This document shows positions 1 to 18,900 of a stretch of 64,000 nt of DNA, in pieces. Below the pieces are notes generated by a model. The model ran no database searches and had not been told where the DNA came from. It was given only the letters and a program-made list of their open reading frames with translations. Origin of the DNA: Silurus meridionalis (lineage: Eukaryota > Chordata > Actinopteri > Siluriformes > Siluridae); contig NC_060887.1 in NCBI RefSeq assembly GCF_014805685.1, positions 8,564,463 through 8,628,462 on the forward strand, written 5' to 3'. Every line of letters begins with the position of its first letter. The stretch's first letter is position 1. Position numbers and translations under genes: made by a program.

Positions 1-2850
1 TGAATCTTACCATCACTAATGTGTGTGTATTGTACTGACACCAAGCGGCTTCGTTCCAGAAAACACCGCCAAAGAATAATTTAATTGGGAGCAAGATCCT
101 GCTAGACGTGACATATACCTGTTTATTCGCAGCTGTTTAACCAGCATGGTGTCAGTGAGACCACTCTTGAGTTAACACACCTGCTCGAACACACATCTTG
201 ACACTACCCAGATTTGGCATTGTAAATGGGGGTTGATATGAAAGGTGTGTACCTATACACCGAGTGTGAGCCTGTAGTGTTGAGCAAATGCTTTTAAATA
301 AGACAGTCGGAGAACGACCTCCTCTCGGAACAGGGTCTGTGATCTAGAACAGGTCCAGAAGGTTTTTGCTTCTCCGCTGCTGTTCTTCTACTGTAAGCCC
401 ACATTTACGTGTTTAAGATTTAGTGTCCTACATCTACACATTTACAGTTCATCAAAATACTCCAAGTTTAGAGATTTTTTCTTCTTTTTATTACACACTT
501 TCATACAAAATTTTCTAATGCAATACATTAAAAGTACGTGACATTCTTGCACTTTCCAGCAGGTCATCACTTCCCTCTCTTTCCATGGAGTTGACAGAGA
601 ACATAATCGCAATGAGCAGTTCGTAAAACACTATTATGTTATTTCCCCATGTAGTAAGTCTTTATAATTTGCCATAACTGTGTGTTGTTGGGGGTTCAAA
701 TAAAAGCTATTGTAACTGTAGCCTGAGGTCAGAAAGGCTGGAAATCAATCAAAGTCAACAAAAGGCATAACGTCTTTATAAAACAGGACTGCTTGAGGTA
801 TCGCATCGCACTGAGAACCGACATCAAAATCACACAGTGGAAACTGCCGGCCTCATGCAGAACTATAGGCAGAAGCTGGTGCTATGTGCACATCAGGAAA
901 AACATGACTGGCATTCACAAGCTTCTGTCTGCGGCCTGGTTACAAAAAATAAAATAAAAAACGAATACAAGAAGACATAAAGAATATATACTGGTCCTGT
1001 ACTGACTAAGTGTTGTGCTTTGGCAAAATACTCTGCTCACCCAAGTACACTGAGCAGAGAAGTATTTTACAGTCAAAGGCATTAATCCAAACAACAAGCC
1101 AGAGAACAAGTATCACTGATAGTAATATTACATATTTTATGAAGAATGGTAGTAAGCGCTCTGCCTGTTTGACTCCTCTGGGCTTAAAATGACCTTGTAA
1201 TTAAGCTGTATTCATTTTAAGTCCGAAGAAATGGCTCGTGAGCATTTGGATTGTAAATATTTCCATAAAAATTTGAAAAAACCCAAAGATACATTGAATC
1301 CAGTCGTCATCTGCTAACAGTACATCTGTACACATGGTCTTACCCCCTAACGAGACATGATCTAAAGGCTGATTAAACAAAAAAGACACACCGTTCACCA
1401 TCATGAAAAAACAGCGTGCTGGAGCTTCAATGTAAATTGCTCGCTTCGAACTCCCACGTCATTTTGCTCACGTGACGGGAAAGAATGAATGAAAACGGCT
1501 ACAATGCGCCAAACTGTCGACTCTTGACCATCTGTTTTTTTTTCCTTTCTCTTAAAATATGCAATTGAAGATCAATTATCATAATGAAGACATCGAATCT
1601 GGCAGCGAACAGAACGACAACAGATGCCTTAATAATATGCTTAGTAGCAGCGCACACGCCTTGGATATAAATGAAGATCTCTTTGGGAAAACAAATATTT
1701 TTGTTTGGGGGAAAAAACAAATATATTGCCAACAGCAATCAACTGATACATCGAACAAATATTTGCCTTATTACCATGAATAAACTGCTCCCACTTCTCC
1801 ACGGCATAAGGGTATTAAAATCTAATCTACAGTATAAAGACACTACAACGTGAGGAATAACTAAAGCGAGCGTTTCACAGGAAATAGGCAGGAACATTTA
1901 TTTAAAATGGTGAAAACTGCAACGTAACTTATGATGATATTTACACCTGAATCCCTTTTGGTCTCAGTGTTTAATATCACTGTAACAATCAACAACAAAA
2001 TCCTTAAGTACATATTTGTATGATATGAATATGTTACAAATAATGTTTTACATGTTTATAGATGTATCATATAATGTTATAAATATGTTATGAATTTATT
2101 ATATATATGAATTTATTTTTTTATAAATGGTTGGATTAAGGTGCTGTTTTGATACACAGTTACACATCAAAGATGCTCATCAGAAACAAACTACACAGTC
2201 TACTATTAGGAAAAAGTGTTCCTACTTAACGACAACAAAAATCACAGACAGACCACAGAACCAGTGCTAAACAACTGCTCCTTAGAACCAGTAGAAAGTG
2301 AGAAGGTCCAGGAAGGGAAGATATCAGGGGACACCAGAAGCATTAGGAGACTGTATAAAGAGAAATACTCCCAGATCGCCGGTTGTGTATTCGTACCTAA
2401 TACAACATTATAACGTAACCGCAAGCAACACAAACACAATACTACATAAAATGTTTTGTTACATTCATGTTAGATGAAACGCTGCAGCTCTAAAGTGGGA
2501 TGCCGTGTTATTCCACAAACTCCAAAAACATCAACCATCAATTTGACACCTACCATAAAATGTTCAACGCATGCTGGATGAGAACTTGTTGCTCTCCTTT
2601 ATGTCCATGACATGAACACGTCAGCGGGCAGGAGTGAATAATATCTTCTAGAGTGAACCCTAATGGCTGAAGTAATCAAACTTTCTTTGCAGAGATGAAC
2701 ACAGCAGTAGAATATTTAGAAACTTCAGTAGCGATTAATTATAAATTAAGTCAGACAAGAAGACACCCTCACGATAAACCTTTCCATTCAGTGAAGTCAT
2801 CACGACCAGCAAGCAGAGAAAACACAGCTCTGAAAGGAGCCCGGCCCACG
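1..2850. other. Noncoding AT-rich stretch, possible 3' end of an upstream transcript
   Basis: No reading frame here resembles a protein I know, and I found no exon with flanking splice sites that encodes one. A canonical AATAAA lies at 699-704 on the + strand in a GT-rich context. It could be the cleavage signal of a + strand gene whose coding part lies left of the window. Beyond that the stretch is AT-rich single-copy-looking DNA. The 3'UTR idea is inference only. Confidence 0.3.
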
Positions 2851-2859
2851 GCTATGACA

Positions 2860-2960
2860 TCATCGCCTCTGCTCGCTTAGTCACCGACGGCCTGGGCAGC
2901 AAAACCGCCTCCTCAGTGACGTCAGCACTCTAGCACCGACGCAGGCAGCCATTTTGAATC
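2860..2960. promoter_or_regulatory. Promoter-like patch with full CRE and YY1-type motif
   Basis: This is a small GC-richer island in AT-rich DNA. It has a perfect palindromic cAMP-response element, TGACGTCA, at 2917-2924. A GGCAGCCATTTT motif lies at 2944-2955; on the minus strand this reads AAAATGGCTGCC, close to the YY1 consensus often found just downstream of housekeeping start sites. The YY1 orientation suggests leftward transcription. No convincing coding exon follows: a short minus-strand frame starting at that ATG stops after about 23 codons. Confidence 0.4.
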
Positions 2961-3909
2961 CAGCCAGTCACCTGGCACAAAAAGCATTTGGTGCCAGAGC
3001 TAGTGAAGCTGAATCAGAGTCTAATGTTTAGATATTTATATAGGACGAAGAAGCAGCCATACTTTTTAAATCTTGATTTTTGGATCACTGTTAAAAAAGT
3101 TTTCCTACAAAAATCTAAAAACTCCACACAGAACTTTGACTTGTGTTTGCTGACCTCCAGGCCTATTTATAGTCTATAGCTTAAATCAAATATACACACG
3201 GTAACCTTCATAAATCACCTGGATCGAGACTACGCCAAAATGACTGCTTTCCATGCTCATGCATCAAACCAGCATTCGTGCAGCAACATAAACTTAATAC
3301 TGAATTTACACCCAAACCGCGCCAATATCACAGGGGGAAATCCCTAAACTTCATGATCACTTTGCTGTGCAGGATATGTTATACTCAGTAAAATCCACGA
3401 TGTTTCTCTGTTTCACGGCTGTGATTCTCTCAAGGCCAGAAAGCCCCTTTAAATTCCAGCCACAGAGCTCTGAACTTCCACCAAGAGTGTTTAAGAGCTG
3501 ATTCGATCTTAAAGATAACACTTATCATCATCATCATCATCATCAGGCTGCACTTCTAATAATCATCCTCCACACTCTTTTCTGTGCCTTAAGTATAGTT
3601 TTCCCATGTAGACATGTCCATGTGCCTAAACTCTGACACGACTCAATCCTCAACATCTGTACTATTTTCCTCAGCATCTGGAGGATTTGCGCTTTAAAAA
3701 AAAACAGGTCATAAAACACTCCCAAACCTTATAACCTATACGACGTTTAACGTATGGACCGATTTCACCTCAGAATGATGTCCAGAGCATCATCCAGTCA
3801 TCTGATCAGACCAAAGAGCATCATCATCATCATCATCATCATCCTTGTGTAAAATGATGCGCTTAAAGGAAAAATAATGCTCTGAACAGAGGGATGAAGT
3901 TCGTGGTGG

Positions 3910-3960
3910 AGAAGAGAAGAGAAGAGAAGAGAAGAGAAGAGAAGAGAAGAGAAGAGAAGA
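3910..3960. repeat. (GAAGA)n pentanucleotide microsatellite
   Basis: About ten near-perfect tandem GAAGA units, directly left of the GC-rich block at 4.0-5.05 kb. Short ATC/TCA trinucleotide runs sit nearby at about 3525-3545 and 3820-3843. Confidence 0.9.
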
Positions 3961-3999
3961 GTTGAACGCAGTGCTGCAGTGAGTGCTGGAGGGGAGAAG

Positions 4000-5050
4000 A
4001 GGCGTCACCTGCCTACATCACGGCCAAATCACAGGAGCGCCACAGCCATTCCTCAAGTACTCCTGAGATGTTTACTCGGTTCCTGCGCGTCAGGAAACAC
4101 GAGCCGGTGACGGAATAAAGCCGGACTCGGACACCTGCTACTAAACCGGCGAACCGGGAGCCCGAGGAGCTCCAGCGTGAACGCCATGTCGACATCGGGA
4201 GCCATATTCTGCTGTTTATCTCGACGGAGGAGTGAAGACCTCCCTCTTTCTGTCTCTCTCCCTCTCTCTTTCCCTCTATCTAAACGGCTTTCAGCTAGCG
4301 TTTATATCCCAGGCTGGACACGTTCATATGTAAATCTGCCTTTACCGGGACAGGAGCGCGAGCTTCTTGCTGTTGTTGTTATTATTTTCCCGTTACACAC
4401 AAACACACACACACACACACACACACACTTTGTACAATATGGACCAGGCGAACAAAGTTCAAACGATAAGTTAGGACGTTATACGGAGCAGGAGTTACGC
4501 GTTAGGCCACGGCGCTGGTCGTCCGCTCGGCTACTAGTTAGCAAACGCATAGAGAGCAGTACGAACTTTTTTTTCGGTTCGGTTTCGCTCAGTTTGAGTC
4601 TCCTGCTTGAAATACCTGCCGATTTCGGTCGTGTTCCTTACCCGTCCAGGGCGCAGAGCAAGCCGCGAGGCGACCGCAGACATCCGCGAGCGCGCTGCTT
4701 CCCCCCGGTGCTGCGTGAATTCAGGGGGCTGGAGCGGAAAAACCTACAGATCCTCCACCGAACCCTATAGACAACAGCCGAAAAAAAAAGAAAAATGCGC
4801 GAGCGAGTCAGGGGGGGTGCGACGCCAAATGCCACGTGATCGCGTACGTCACAGGCCGCGTTTGCAGGCAGACACACGCTGGAAGAAGCGCCTCCATGCC
4901 GCCGTGTGCAGGAGCGTGAGCATGGAGCAGGAGCAGGAGGGAAAGTTTCAACAGGAAGAAGTTACTGAAAGAAAGCCTGCACAGAGAGAGAGAGAGAGAG
5001 GGAGAGAGAAAGAGGACAGTGGGAGAGGCCCGGGGCCCGTCCTGTCTCCC
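4000..5050. promoter_or_regulatory. CpG-island-like promoter or 5' exon block, gene unassigned
   Basis: This is the most GC- and CpG-rich stretch of the left part of the window. It contains a CACGTG E-box followed by a TACGTCA half-CRE (about 4832-4852), another YY1-like GGAGCCATATT (about 4199-4209), an internal (CA)n run (about 4397-4429) and a (GA)n run near 4985-5010. Open frames of 197 and 158 codons cross it, but they run through simple repeats and resemble no protein I know. A minus-strand ATG at about 4212 opens a short frame with a possible donor after roughly 23 codons. The block most likely drives a gene outside my recognition, perhaps leftward. Direction is unresolved. Confidence 0.45.
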
Positions 5051-5100
5051 AACTACACTTACAGAGTCAGAGTTATAGTTTAATGTAGATTATACACTGA

Positions 5101-5102
<2 letters not shown>

Positions 5103-5148
<46 letters not shown>
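5103..5148. repeat. (TC)n microsatellite
   Basis: Perfect dinucleotide run, followed by a second, slightly interrupted (TC)n tract at about 5297-5360. The DNA around them to about 7.2 kb shows no gene. Confidence 0.95.
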
Positions 5149-5155
<7 letters not shown>

Positions 5156-5310
5156 GTCTTTCTATCTCTATATTTCTCTCTGTCACCTTTACACCACTGT
5201 TAAAATGTAAAAATGACCAAGAAATGTTGTACAAATATCAATTGAATAATAAACAAACAAACAGCGAAATAAATACACAATCACTCTGTGCAAAGGTCTC
5301 TCTCTCTCTT

Positions 5311-5363
<53 letters not shown>

Positions 5364-6017
5364 CTCTCACTTTCTATTCACCAGTTTACATTAAATACTT
5401 TTAGCTCTGGAATCAAACCCTGGACTCTGTTTACATATAACTGCAGAGCCGGTTAGCTATAGTGAATAAATGATTAAACATAGGCCCATTCTCTTTATTG
5501 TAACAGGATTTCATAAAGTAAATAAAAGTAAGAGTTGGTTATACACAATCCATGGTGTGAAGCCATTATCATTCATTCAACATTAGAACCAGTATACTAC
5601 ACTATAACCATTACATAGTCTTTACAACCCTGCATTGTGTTGTAATAAGCAGTAATAGTGAGCAGGCTTTGGGTGAATATGTGCACCAGGTAGAGCCGCT
5701 GAAAAGTACAGGAGTCTACAGACCTGCTGCTCTTTTAGTGCTGTAGTTCTTGTTGCCCTCTACTGGATATTTCTCGAAGTGGAGCAAGACCTTTTAATTT
5801 GATTATTAGTTCAACTGAAGTTTCTTCAACAAATGGTTTTGCAACTGGCTGGTGTAAACATAACAGGGGAACTCTTCTAGACTCTTCCAGATGTTTATAT
5901 TCCTCAAGAAACCATAGGACACATATAAGTATTCATTTTGCTATCTGAATCGTCATATTCCTCTCGATTCACTTTTATTATGTTTATAAGAAGAAACTTT
6001 GTGAGAAACCAAATCTA

Positions 6018-6090
6018 AAAAGGGAACCCATCTTCATCTGGGTGACACATAATATCTATTCATTATAGTTATGTCATTGTTATATTGTAA
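6018..6090 (+). repeat. Fragment of dispersed repeat family A
   Basis: The piece reading AGGGAACCCATCTTCATCTG followed by a GT-ending tract matches the interior of the dispersed repeat seen more fully at about 17.88, 22.38, 31.02 and 38.16 kb. Only the middle part remains here. Confidence 0.6.
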
Positions 6091-6744
6091 TGTAAATCAT
6101 TACACCCATAAGCCATTCTAGCAAACTGTTCAGCAGATCAGCGGTTCAAATTAGTGACACAGAGTTCAAGTCAAGGCTGAAAACATTTATTTAGTCAAAT
6201 CTTTTATCAGTCGGTTTTTCAAAGTTAAAGAAGAAGATCTGGAGGGAACATGTATATAGAGTGTTTGGTGAACTGGGATATTTGTATGCTGTCGTCCCCT
6301 CACTCTCACACGTTCACTCAGGTTTGTTGACGGTGGTGTGGTGGGTCGTCTCTTATCCCAGAGACCCCTCATGTCTGTGTTACCTTCTGGCTCCTTTTTA
6401 GTTATGCTGTAATAGCGAGTCTTGCCGGAGTCCCAACTACACAGTGTCACAGTAGAATTCATTTACTGGCCTTGATTGAAAAGTTTTTTTGTTAATAAAT
6501 AGAGTGCTTTATTCATCCCAGAGGGAAATTCACTAAAAGATCAAATACAATTTTATTTGTCACACACACATTCATACAGAGTATAAAATGCTTGTTACGA
6601 CTGTCCAACGTATAAACATGTAAATAGAAGAATTATATTATATTATCCTAATTATACGTATATTAAACATATGAAGTAAACTATAAAGTGTAAAAAATGT
6701 AAAAAAATAATGAAATATGTTGAACTTTGAATGGTAATTATTAA

Positions 6745-6792
6745 AATAATAATAATAATAATAAGAAGAAGAAGAAGAAGAAGAAGAAGAAA
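6745..6792. repeat. (AAT)n/(AAG)n compound microsatellite
   Basis: A run of ATA/AAT triplets passes directly into about ten GAA triplets. Confidence 0.9.
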
Positions 6793-7199
6793 CTTTTGGT
6801 TTAATTAAGTAATCCATTTATCATTATAAGATTATATATGATCAGCATTTTTTGAGTGTGAAGAACCTGTTTTGACCCTGTCGTGTGATGGAATGGCTTT
6901 ATGAGTGTTAAAGGTTCATCACTGAACCATACATCATGACACAGCATTATTTAATAACATTCATTAAAAACAAAGAGTGTATGTTTCAATTATGTGTACC
7001 TGTGGAAGTAAATGGGAGTAAATACAATAAATTCGTTATACAGAGACTTAATGCAGCACTGCTGATTTATAATAGTGAACGTGAAATTACATTATTAAAT
7101 CAAGTCACAATTGTACCATGTATGTGAGTGAATTTATTTCAGCCGTTGATTATGCACTGGATATGATTGTTAAACGCAGGTGTAAATTTCATGTGGGGA

Positions 7200-7327
7200 G
7201 AACCTTTAATATTGATTGGCTCCCATAGGCTGGTCCAAGTCTCCCAGGAAACAAAGCTATTGAGGGTAGACTTTGCCCTGCATGTAGCTTTTATGGAACA
7301 GAGCTGCAGTGAAGCCGAGAGTGAAAG
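7200..7327 (+). other. Putative noncoding first exon and promoter of the TMBIM gene
   Basis: A GC-richer stretch ends in a clean donor, GAAAG then gtaagag, at 7328. The next coding exon has a matching acceptor, tgttctcag, ending at about 7796, 39 bases before the start codon. The exon therefore looks like the 5'UTR exon of the TMBIM gene. Its 5' edge is not visible; transcript data would be needed to place it. Confidence 0.5.
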
Positions 7328-7688
7328 GTAAGAGACCTGAATTAGGCTAAACAGCTACATAATAGCAAAAACGTCTATTAAACTGGGATCATTAACATGC
7401 CTAAATCAAATAATAAGACTAATTCTTCATCTCTGGCTTTTTTAAACAGGCCTTAATTAAATGCTGTGACTATCAGAATGATCGTATGGTTAACATACGT
7501 TATTAGATTCTGTTAAGTGGATTTTTCGTATTTAATTTAATTATATAGAATCTGATCTGGTTCCCACTGTATATTACTAAAATATTAAATCGTATGAAAA
7601 AAAGGCCAGATCCATACTTCGATGCTGAACAGAAATCTAATGAATGAAATTAACAGAAACTGGTGAATGGGTTCAGTGTGTGCTTGTG

Positions 7689-7693
7689 CGTGC

Positions 7694-7731
<38 letters not shown>
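7689..7731. repeat. (TG)n microsatellite
   Basis: TGCG units pass into a (TG)n run, in the intron between the noncoding and first coding exon of the TMBIM gene. Confidence 0.95.
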
Positions 7732-7734
<3 letters not shown>

Positions 7735-7835
7735 CAACAAATCACTCATATTCCTCTTTCCATTCTTCTTTATTTAGTTAAATAAACTGTTCTCAGGTTC
7801 CCATTATTAAGAGCTCCTTGAATACTTAGACTCAC

Positions 7836-13775
<5,940 letters not shown>

Positions 13776-14045
13776 CGCAAACAATAATCAACCAAAGTGA
13801 ACATTTATCAAAATCCCTGCAGTCTTCATCCACTATTAAATTCTGCAGTACTGCGAAAAAACTTAATATTTATACATTACATCAATTCACACAGTGATTC
13901 TGGACACACATGCTACTTTGTAACTCAGGGACTTTTATTGCTGCATGATAAACAAATATATGACTTAAATAATTGAATGTGTAACATTTAGGAACATATC
14001 AATCACACACAGCATATAGATTACAGAAAACAAACTAATCACACG

Positions 14046-14051
14046 AATAAA
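14046..14051 (+). terminator. Candidate polyadenylation signal of the TMBIM gene
   Basis: AATAAA lies 271 bases after the stop codon and is the first canonical signal downstream. It would give a short 3'UTR of about 290 bases. Confidence 0.5.
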
Positions 14052-14121
14052 CCTGTTATATGGATTCAATGTTATTTGCCAGAAATGTTGAAGTCTCAAA
14101 TTCTAGTTGTTATAGTATGGA

Positions 14122-14195
14122 CAAGTGGTAGCTCAGGGGTAAGATTTTGACCGTTTTACCAGAAGGTTGTGAGTTCAAATCCTAATAATGCCAAT
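14122..14195 (+). repeat. tRNA-derived SINE-like fragment
   Basis: The stretch GTGGTAGCTCAGGGGTAAG followed about 30 bases later by GTGAGTTCAAATCC resembles the A and B boxes of a tRNA-type pol III promoter. It is related to the copy at 55216-55395. Only the head is recognisable. The stretch from here to fam8a1 shows no gene. Confidence 0.5.
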
Positions 14196-15835
14196 CTCAT
14201 TATGTTGCTCTAAAGGGTGCAGTGATCTTGCTGCCTCCAGGTTGAAGAATGTGGGCTTCGTGTGCATGTTCCTATCATTTCACAAGTGTGTATTCATGGT
14301 GCTCTATGACAGAGAGGTTTCAATGAGGGTTGTGTTCCTTCTTTTTGTCCTGGGTAGGCTCCAGACCCACCATGGCCAGGATATGGCCCAGGAGTGGGCC
14401 ACGGATTCACACATGAGTGATGTCCTAACAGAGCCTCTTAATACCATCTTTATGATGCCATGGCTATAAAAACCATCAATATTATTTAGAAACACAATAA
14501 AACAGAGCACTGCATCACAGACAGGTATCTCATGCAGCCGGAATAAATGCCATTACAAAAACAAGAAACCTGATTAACACAATTCAGCAAGTCTCCTTTC
14601 ACTGCAGCCACACATGCATACATCATTTTAAGCAGAAGCATCAATATCAACCGCATAAAATGACCGTGCATTTTTGTGCATTTACTTGGTGCATTATGGT
14701 TTTTCTGGGGATTTGAAACAAAGGCAAATTGAGTGTTCTTGTGCTAATTATATGGGAAAGAAAGTACAAATAGTTTGTGGAAAAGCTTAAGAACTATTTT
14801 GACTGTCCTTTCTTAATGATGTCCAGCTTTTATTTAAGTCTGTCTTAAAAATGTCCTTGTAAGTATATCTGTAACCTAATCAATCTCTTGTCCTCTGTGG
14901 AATGAAGAAACACATAATTCTATCTAGTTCGCTCTCTGACCATCCAATTAAAGGTAGTGAAAATATAAGGCATATATGGAAATGGAGACAGAAATATAGA
15001 AAACATGGGAGACACATGTACGATGCCTTTGCAGTGGAGAAAGAGAGCAAATTCACAGCTCATTTGCTCTTTGTGGGAAGATAAACTGCCACGGTCACTG
15101 ATAAAAGCGCGAACTTTGTAAAAGCGTTCAGAATGTTTCAAGCTGTTGATGAAGCAGAGAATGATGTAGACGAGGACGAGGTCATATTTACGGAATTTTC
15201 TACGTAGTTTTACGTGATGACAGCGAAAGGTATGTTCTCCCTCCACATCACCGGTGTGCAGCCCACACCCTTAACCTTATTTACATAAACGATAGTTACA
15301 TTCCTGACGGCGAAGGCAGATTGAAAAGCAGTGTACAGAAGAGCGACTGGAAAGTGTTGAGCCTTGTGGTCAAAATTTAGTCGATCATCTTATTGTTGTT
15401 CTCTAAGAAGTTATTAAGCATTTTAAATGTTTAAGACATTTTGTTTGCTCTAATATAACTTATTTCTTAATGGCAATTATCTATATTACACCTGTTACAC
15501 CTGTAAGGCCTGAAAGAGATACAAGACGCTTTCTAAAGGGCCTCAGAGTAGCCAAAGTGCAATCTGATTGGTTAATGCAACAGCTTTAGGATTTATAGGA
15601 TTTACTCAGTCATGATAGGATTGATCCAGCCATGCTGTTTAGGCACTGGGCCGTTAATATTCAGACACTTTTGTATAATAGTATATTTATAGTCTACTTT
15701 GGTATAAGAGACCACCTGCAGTTTCATACTGTATGTAAAAGGTGGTGTGATTGGTCCAGCCTGCTCCATGGCGCCCTCTATGTGTCTGTAGCGGTACCCC
15801 TACAGCAGGGCCAGAAATCACCACTGTTTGCATGG

Positions 15836-15957
15836 GCTGAATCTCAAACAGCACGCTAGTCCCTCTCCACGTGCACTTCACTGGATGAGAAAATAAAGAC
15901 TATTGCGCCCTATGTAGTGCACTATGTACTTTACGGGAAGCCGTTTGAGATTCAGCC
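15836..15957. mobile_element. MITE with 15-bp terminal inverted repeats, next to the fam8a1 start
   Basis: GGCTGAATCTCAAAC at 15836-15850 and its exact reverse complement at 15943-15957 enclose about 92 bases. The centre holds the near-palindrome ATGTAGTGCACTATGTA. This structure (TCTCAAA/TTTGAGA ends, GTGCAC core) is typical of small nonautonomous DNA elements in fish. Its right end is 28 bases before the fam8a1 ATG, so it probably overlaps the promoter or 5'UTR. Confidence 0.65.
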
Positions 15958-15985
15958 GCCGTATGCTTAGGATGACAGAGCTGTC

Positions 15986-18900
15986 ATGGCGGACTCCCTG
16001 GACGGAGGAGTACACGACGTGAAGAGAACTGTTTCCCTAAGCGACAGTGAGAAAGAGATGAACGCCTTTTCCAGTCCCGGTTCAGAACCGGTGTCTGACC
16101 TAATAACCACATCACAATATTGTGAGAAACTGCAGGAATGGATGTGGCAGTATTACTGCGGATATATCAGCTGGCAAAGCTGGGCCAGTGTGTTTCCTTT
16201 TCCGCCCTGTCTACCAGCACAGGCAGCGAGCGGGAGCCTGAGAGTTTCAACTTGGGGGGCGGATTTGACTAACCCAGACCTACGCACCTGGATTACTCAT
16301 TCGTTTGGTGTCCCCTTGTCTTCTTTTCCGTCAATTCATGTCCCTTCTGCCAGTCCAGCTGCCAATAACACGAGTGGTAGACAGGTAGAGTTAAATGGCC
16401 AGAGTCAGAATGTTCCTGTCCCCCAACACCTGCAACAAAATGGAAACGCCCAACAACCAGGTACCGAAACCTGCTGCTGTTATTCATGTACTTTCAGTCC
16501 AGTCAATTTAGTCCAAGGTTAGAGAACTGTGCATGTTCTACCAGGATGCTGAACACCAGAAGTTGGCCAATAGACCTCATACAACATGATGTCAAAGTTT
16601 ACTAATTCTATACGTGAGCTGCTTTTGTAATTCTTGTGGATCTGATTTAGGTCGAGAATATCTGATTCCTTCTCCACTCCACCGCTTCTTGGCTGAGATG
16701 GTGGACTTCTTCATCCTCTTCTTCATCAAAGCAACCATCATCCTAAGCATAATACACCTCAGTGGAATGAAGTGAGTTGAGTCCAGGGGTTTGCAGTGGT
16801 GTAGGTTCCTTTCACGGTTTTAACCAAGTTCACACGCACTCAGCACTGGATGAGATCTGACATTTTATTATATGTTCTGAGAGGACAATACAATAGAATG
16901 AAACTTGGATATATTTTAGAGTAGTCAATGTGCAGCTTCTATAACAGTACAGATTTACTGTCCTGTAAAAATTACTCAACATATAGCCATTATTGTCTAA
17001 ATAACTGGCAACAAAAGTGAGTACACCCTGAACATGTCAAAACTGGGTCCAAAGTGTCAATATTTTGTGTGAACACCACTGTTATCCAGCACTGCATAAA
17101 TCCTCCTGGGTGTGGAATTCACCAGAGCTGCACAGGTTATCGCTGGAATCCTCTTCCACTCCTCCATGACAGCTGCTGGATGTTAGACACATGATGCTTC
17201 TCCATCTTTTACTTGAGGATGCCCCACAGGTGCTCAATAGGGTTCAGGTCTGGCCATCACCTTCACCTTCAGCTTTCTCAGCAAGTCATCTTGGCGGTGT
17301 GTTTGGGGTTGTTATTATGTTGGAAAACTGCTGTTCGACCAGTTTCTGAAGGGGGGCATCAAGTTTTGCTTCAGAATGTGACAGTACATGTTGGAATCCA
17401 TGTTTCCCCTCATTGAACTGCAGCTCCCCAGTACCAGCAGCACTCATGCAGCCCCAGACCATGATGCTACCACCACCATGCTTGACTGTAGACAAGACAC
17501 AATTTTCTTGGTTCTCCTCACCAGGGCGTCGCCACACATGCTGGACACCATCTGAGCCAAACAAGTTTATCTTAGTCTCATCAGACCACAGGACCTGGTT
17601 TCAGTAATTCATGCTCTTGGGCAGATTTTCTTCAGTAAACTGCAGGCTTTTTTGTGAGCCAGCTTCAGAAGAGGCTTCCTTCTGGTACGCACTTTTGTTG
17701 CCAACTATTTTTACAGTAATGGATGTTGAGTTATTGTCAGAGGACAATAAATCTATACTGCAGTACAATCTGCACAACTGTAATTGTTTTAGGCAAAAGC
17801 AATGCTATCATTGGTATATATCAGTATATAGTATATATATCCTGTAAATCTGCATTACTCCTGTGCCAGTCACTTTAATTCAACTTTATTTTTAAAGCGC
17901 TTTTAACTATGAACATTGTCTCAAAGCAACTTTACAGAGATAAAGAGGTTATGAAGTTGGAATGTATATGTTTAGTAGGAGGAAAAACTCCCTGAGATGG
18001 TATGAGGAAGAAACCCTGAAAGGAACCAGACTCCAGAATCTGGGTGGCACCAAATGTCCATTCATTACAGTTCCATCATTGTTGAAGTGTTCTGTTCAGT
18101 GATGGGTGCTTAAAACCCTACATATAAAGTCCTACTGAGATTTTCACAGTGATAATTGAATGAAGACAGGGCTTGATCTGACATCAGATCATGTAGAATG
18201 ACAGCCTGAAATTTTCAGCTGTTAGTGAAGCGTTAGTGTAACATCAATAAATATTAGTATCCATATTTTTTATTATTTGCAAAAGGGAAGAAATCTGTTT
18301 TTTTTTTTTAAATCCAATACAAATACATAAAAACATATAGATTTTCAGGGACCAGAACAAAAATGCACGTATTTCCTGATGGCTTTCATGCTCATGGCGT
18401 ACTGTATGTATCGATGTTTTTAGGGACATCTCAAAATTCGCCATGCACTTCATTGTGGAGGAAATAGATGAAGACACGTCAATGGAGGAGCTGCAGAAAA
18501 TGATGCTCGTGGCTCTTGTGTACCGGATATTGGTGTGCTTCTATGAGGTCAGCATGAACACAGTTGTAAGAGAGAGTGGATTAAATTTGTTGCCGATCTC
18601 AAGCATTATAAAGTATATATATTATAAGTATATATAGTATCAGTACCATGTAGCAATGATAAACTTTTATCTCGCAATTTTAGCAATTACCAAACATTTT
18701 TTCTTGAAACCAAAAATATAAATCTCTTGGGTTCAAACCCTAAACCTGACCCTAACTGATCTCGGTCATTCCAAATTTATTTTATACTGGTCACATTTCT
18801 TCCTTTAAAATAATGGATTCTTCCTTGGGGCTGATGATTCAACACTTTTCCTCAAGGATTTAGATTTGGACATGGAGCATGTATATTGTGAATTCTATTA

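Noticed and set aside
4177..5083. Open frames of 197 and 158 codons on the + strand
   Set aside because: They overlap each other in different frames, run through (CA)n, (TC) and (GA)n tracts, and match no family I know. The GC-rich island explains their length.
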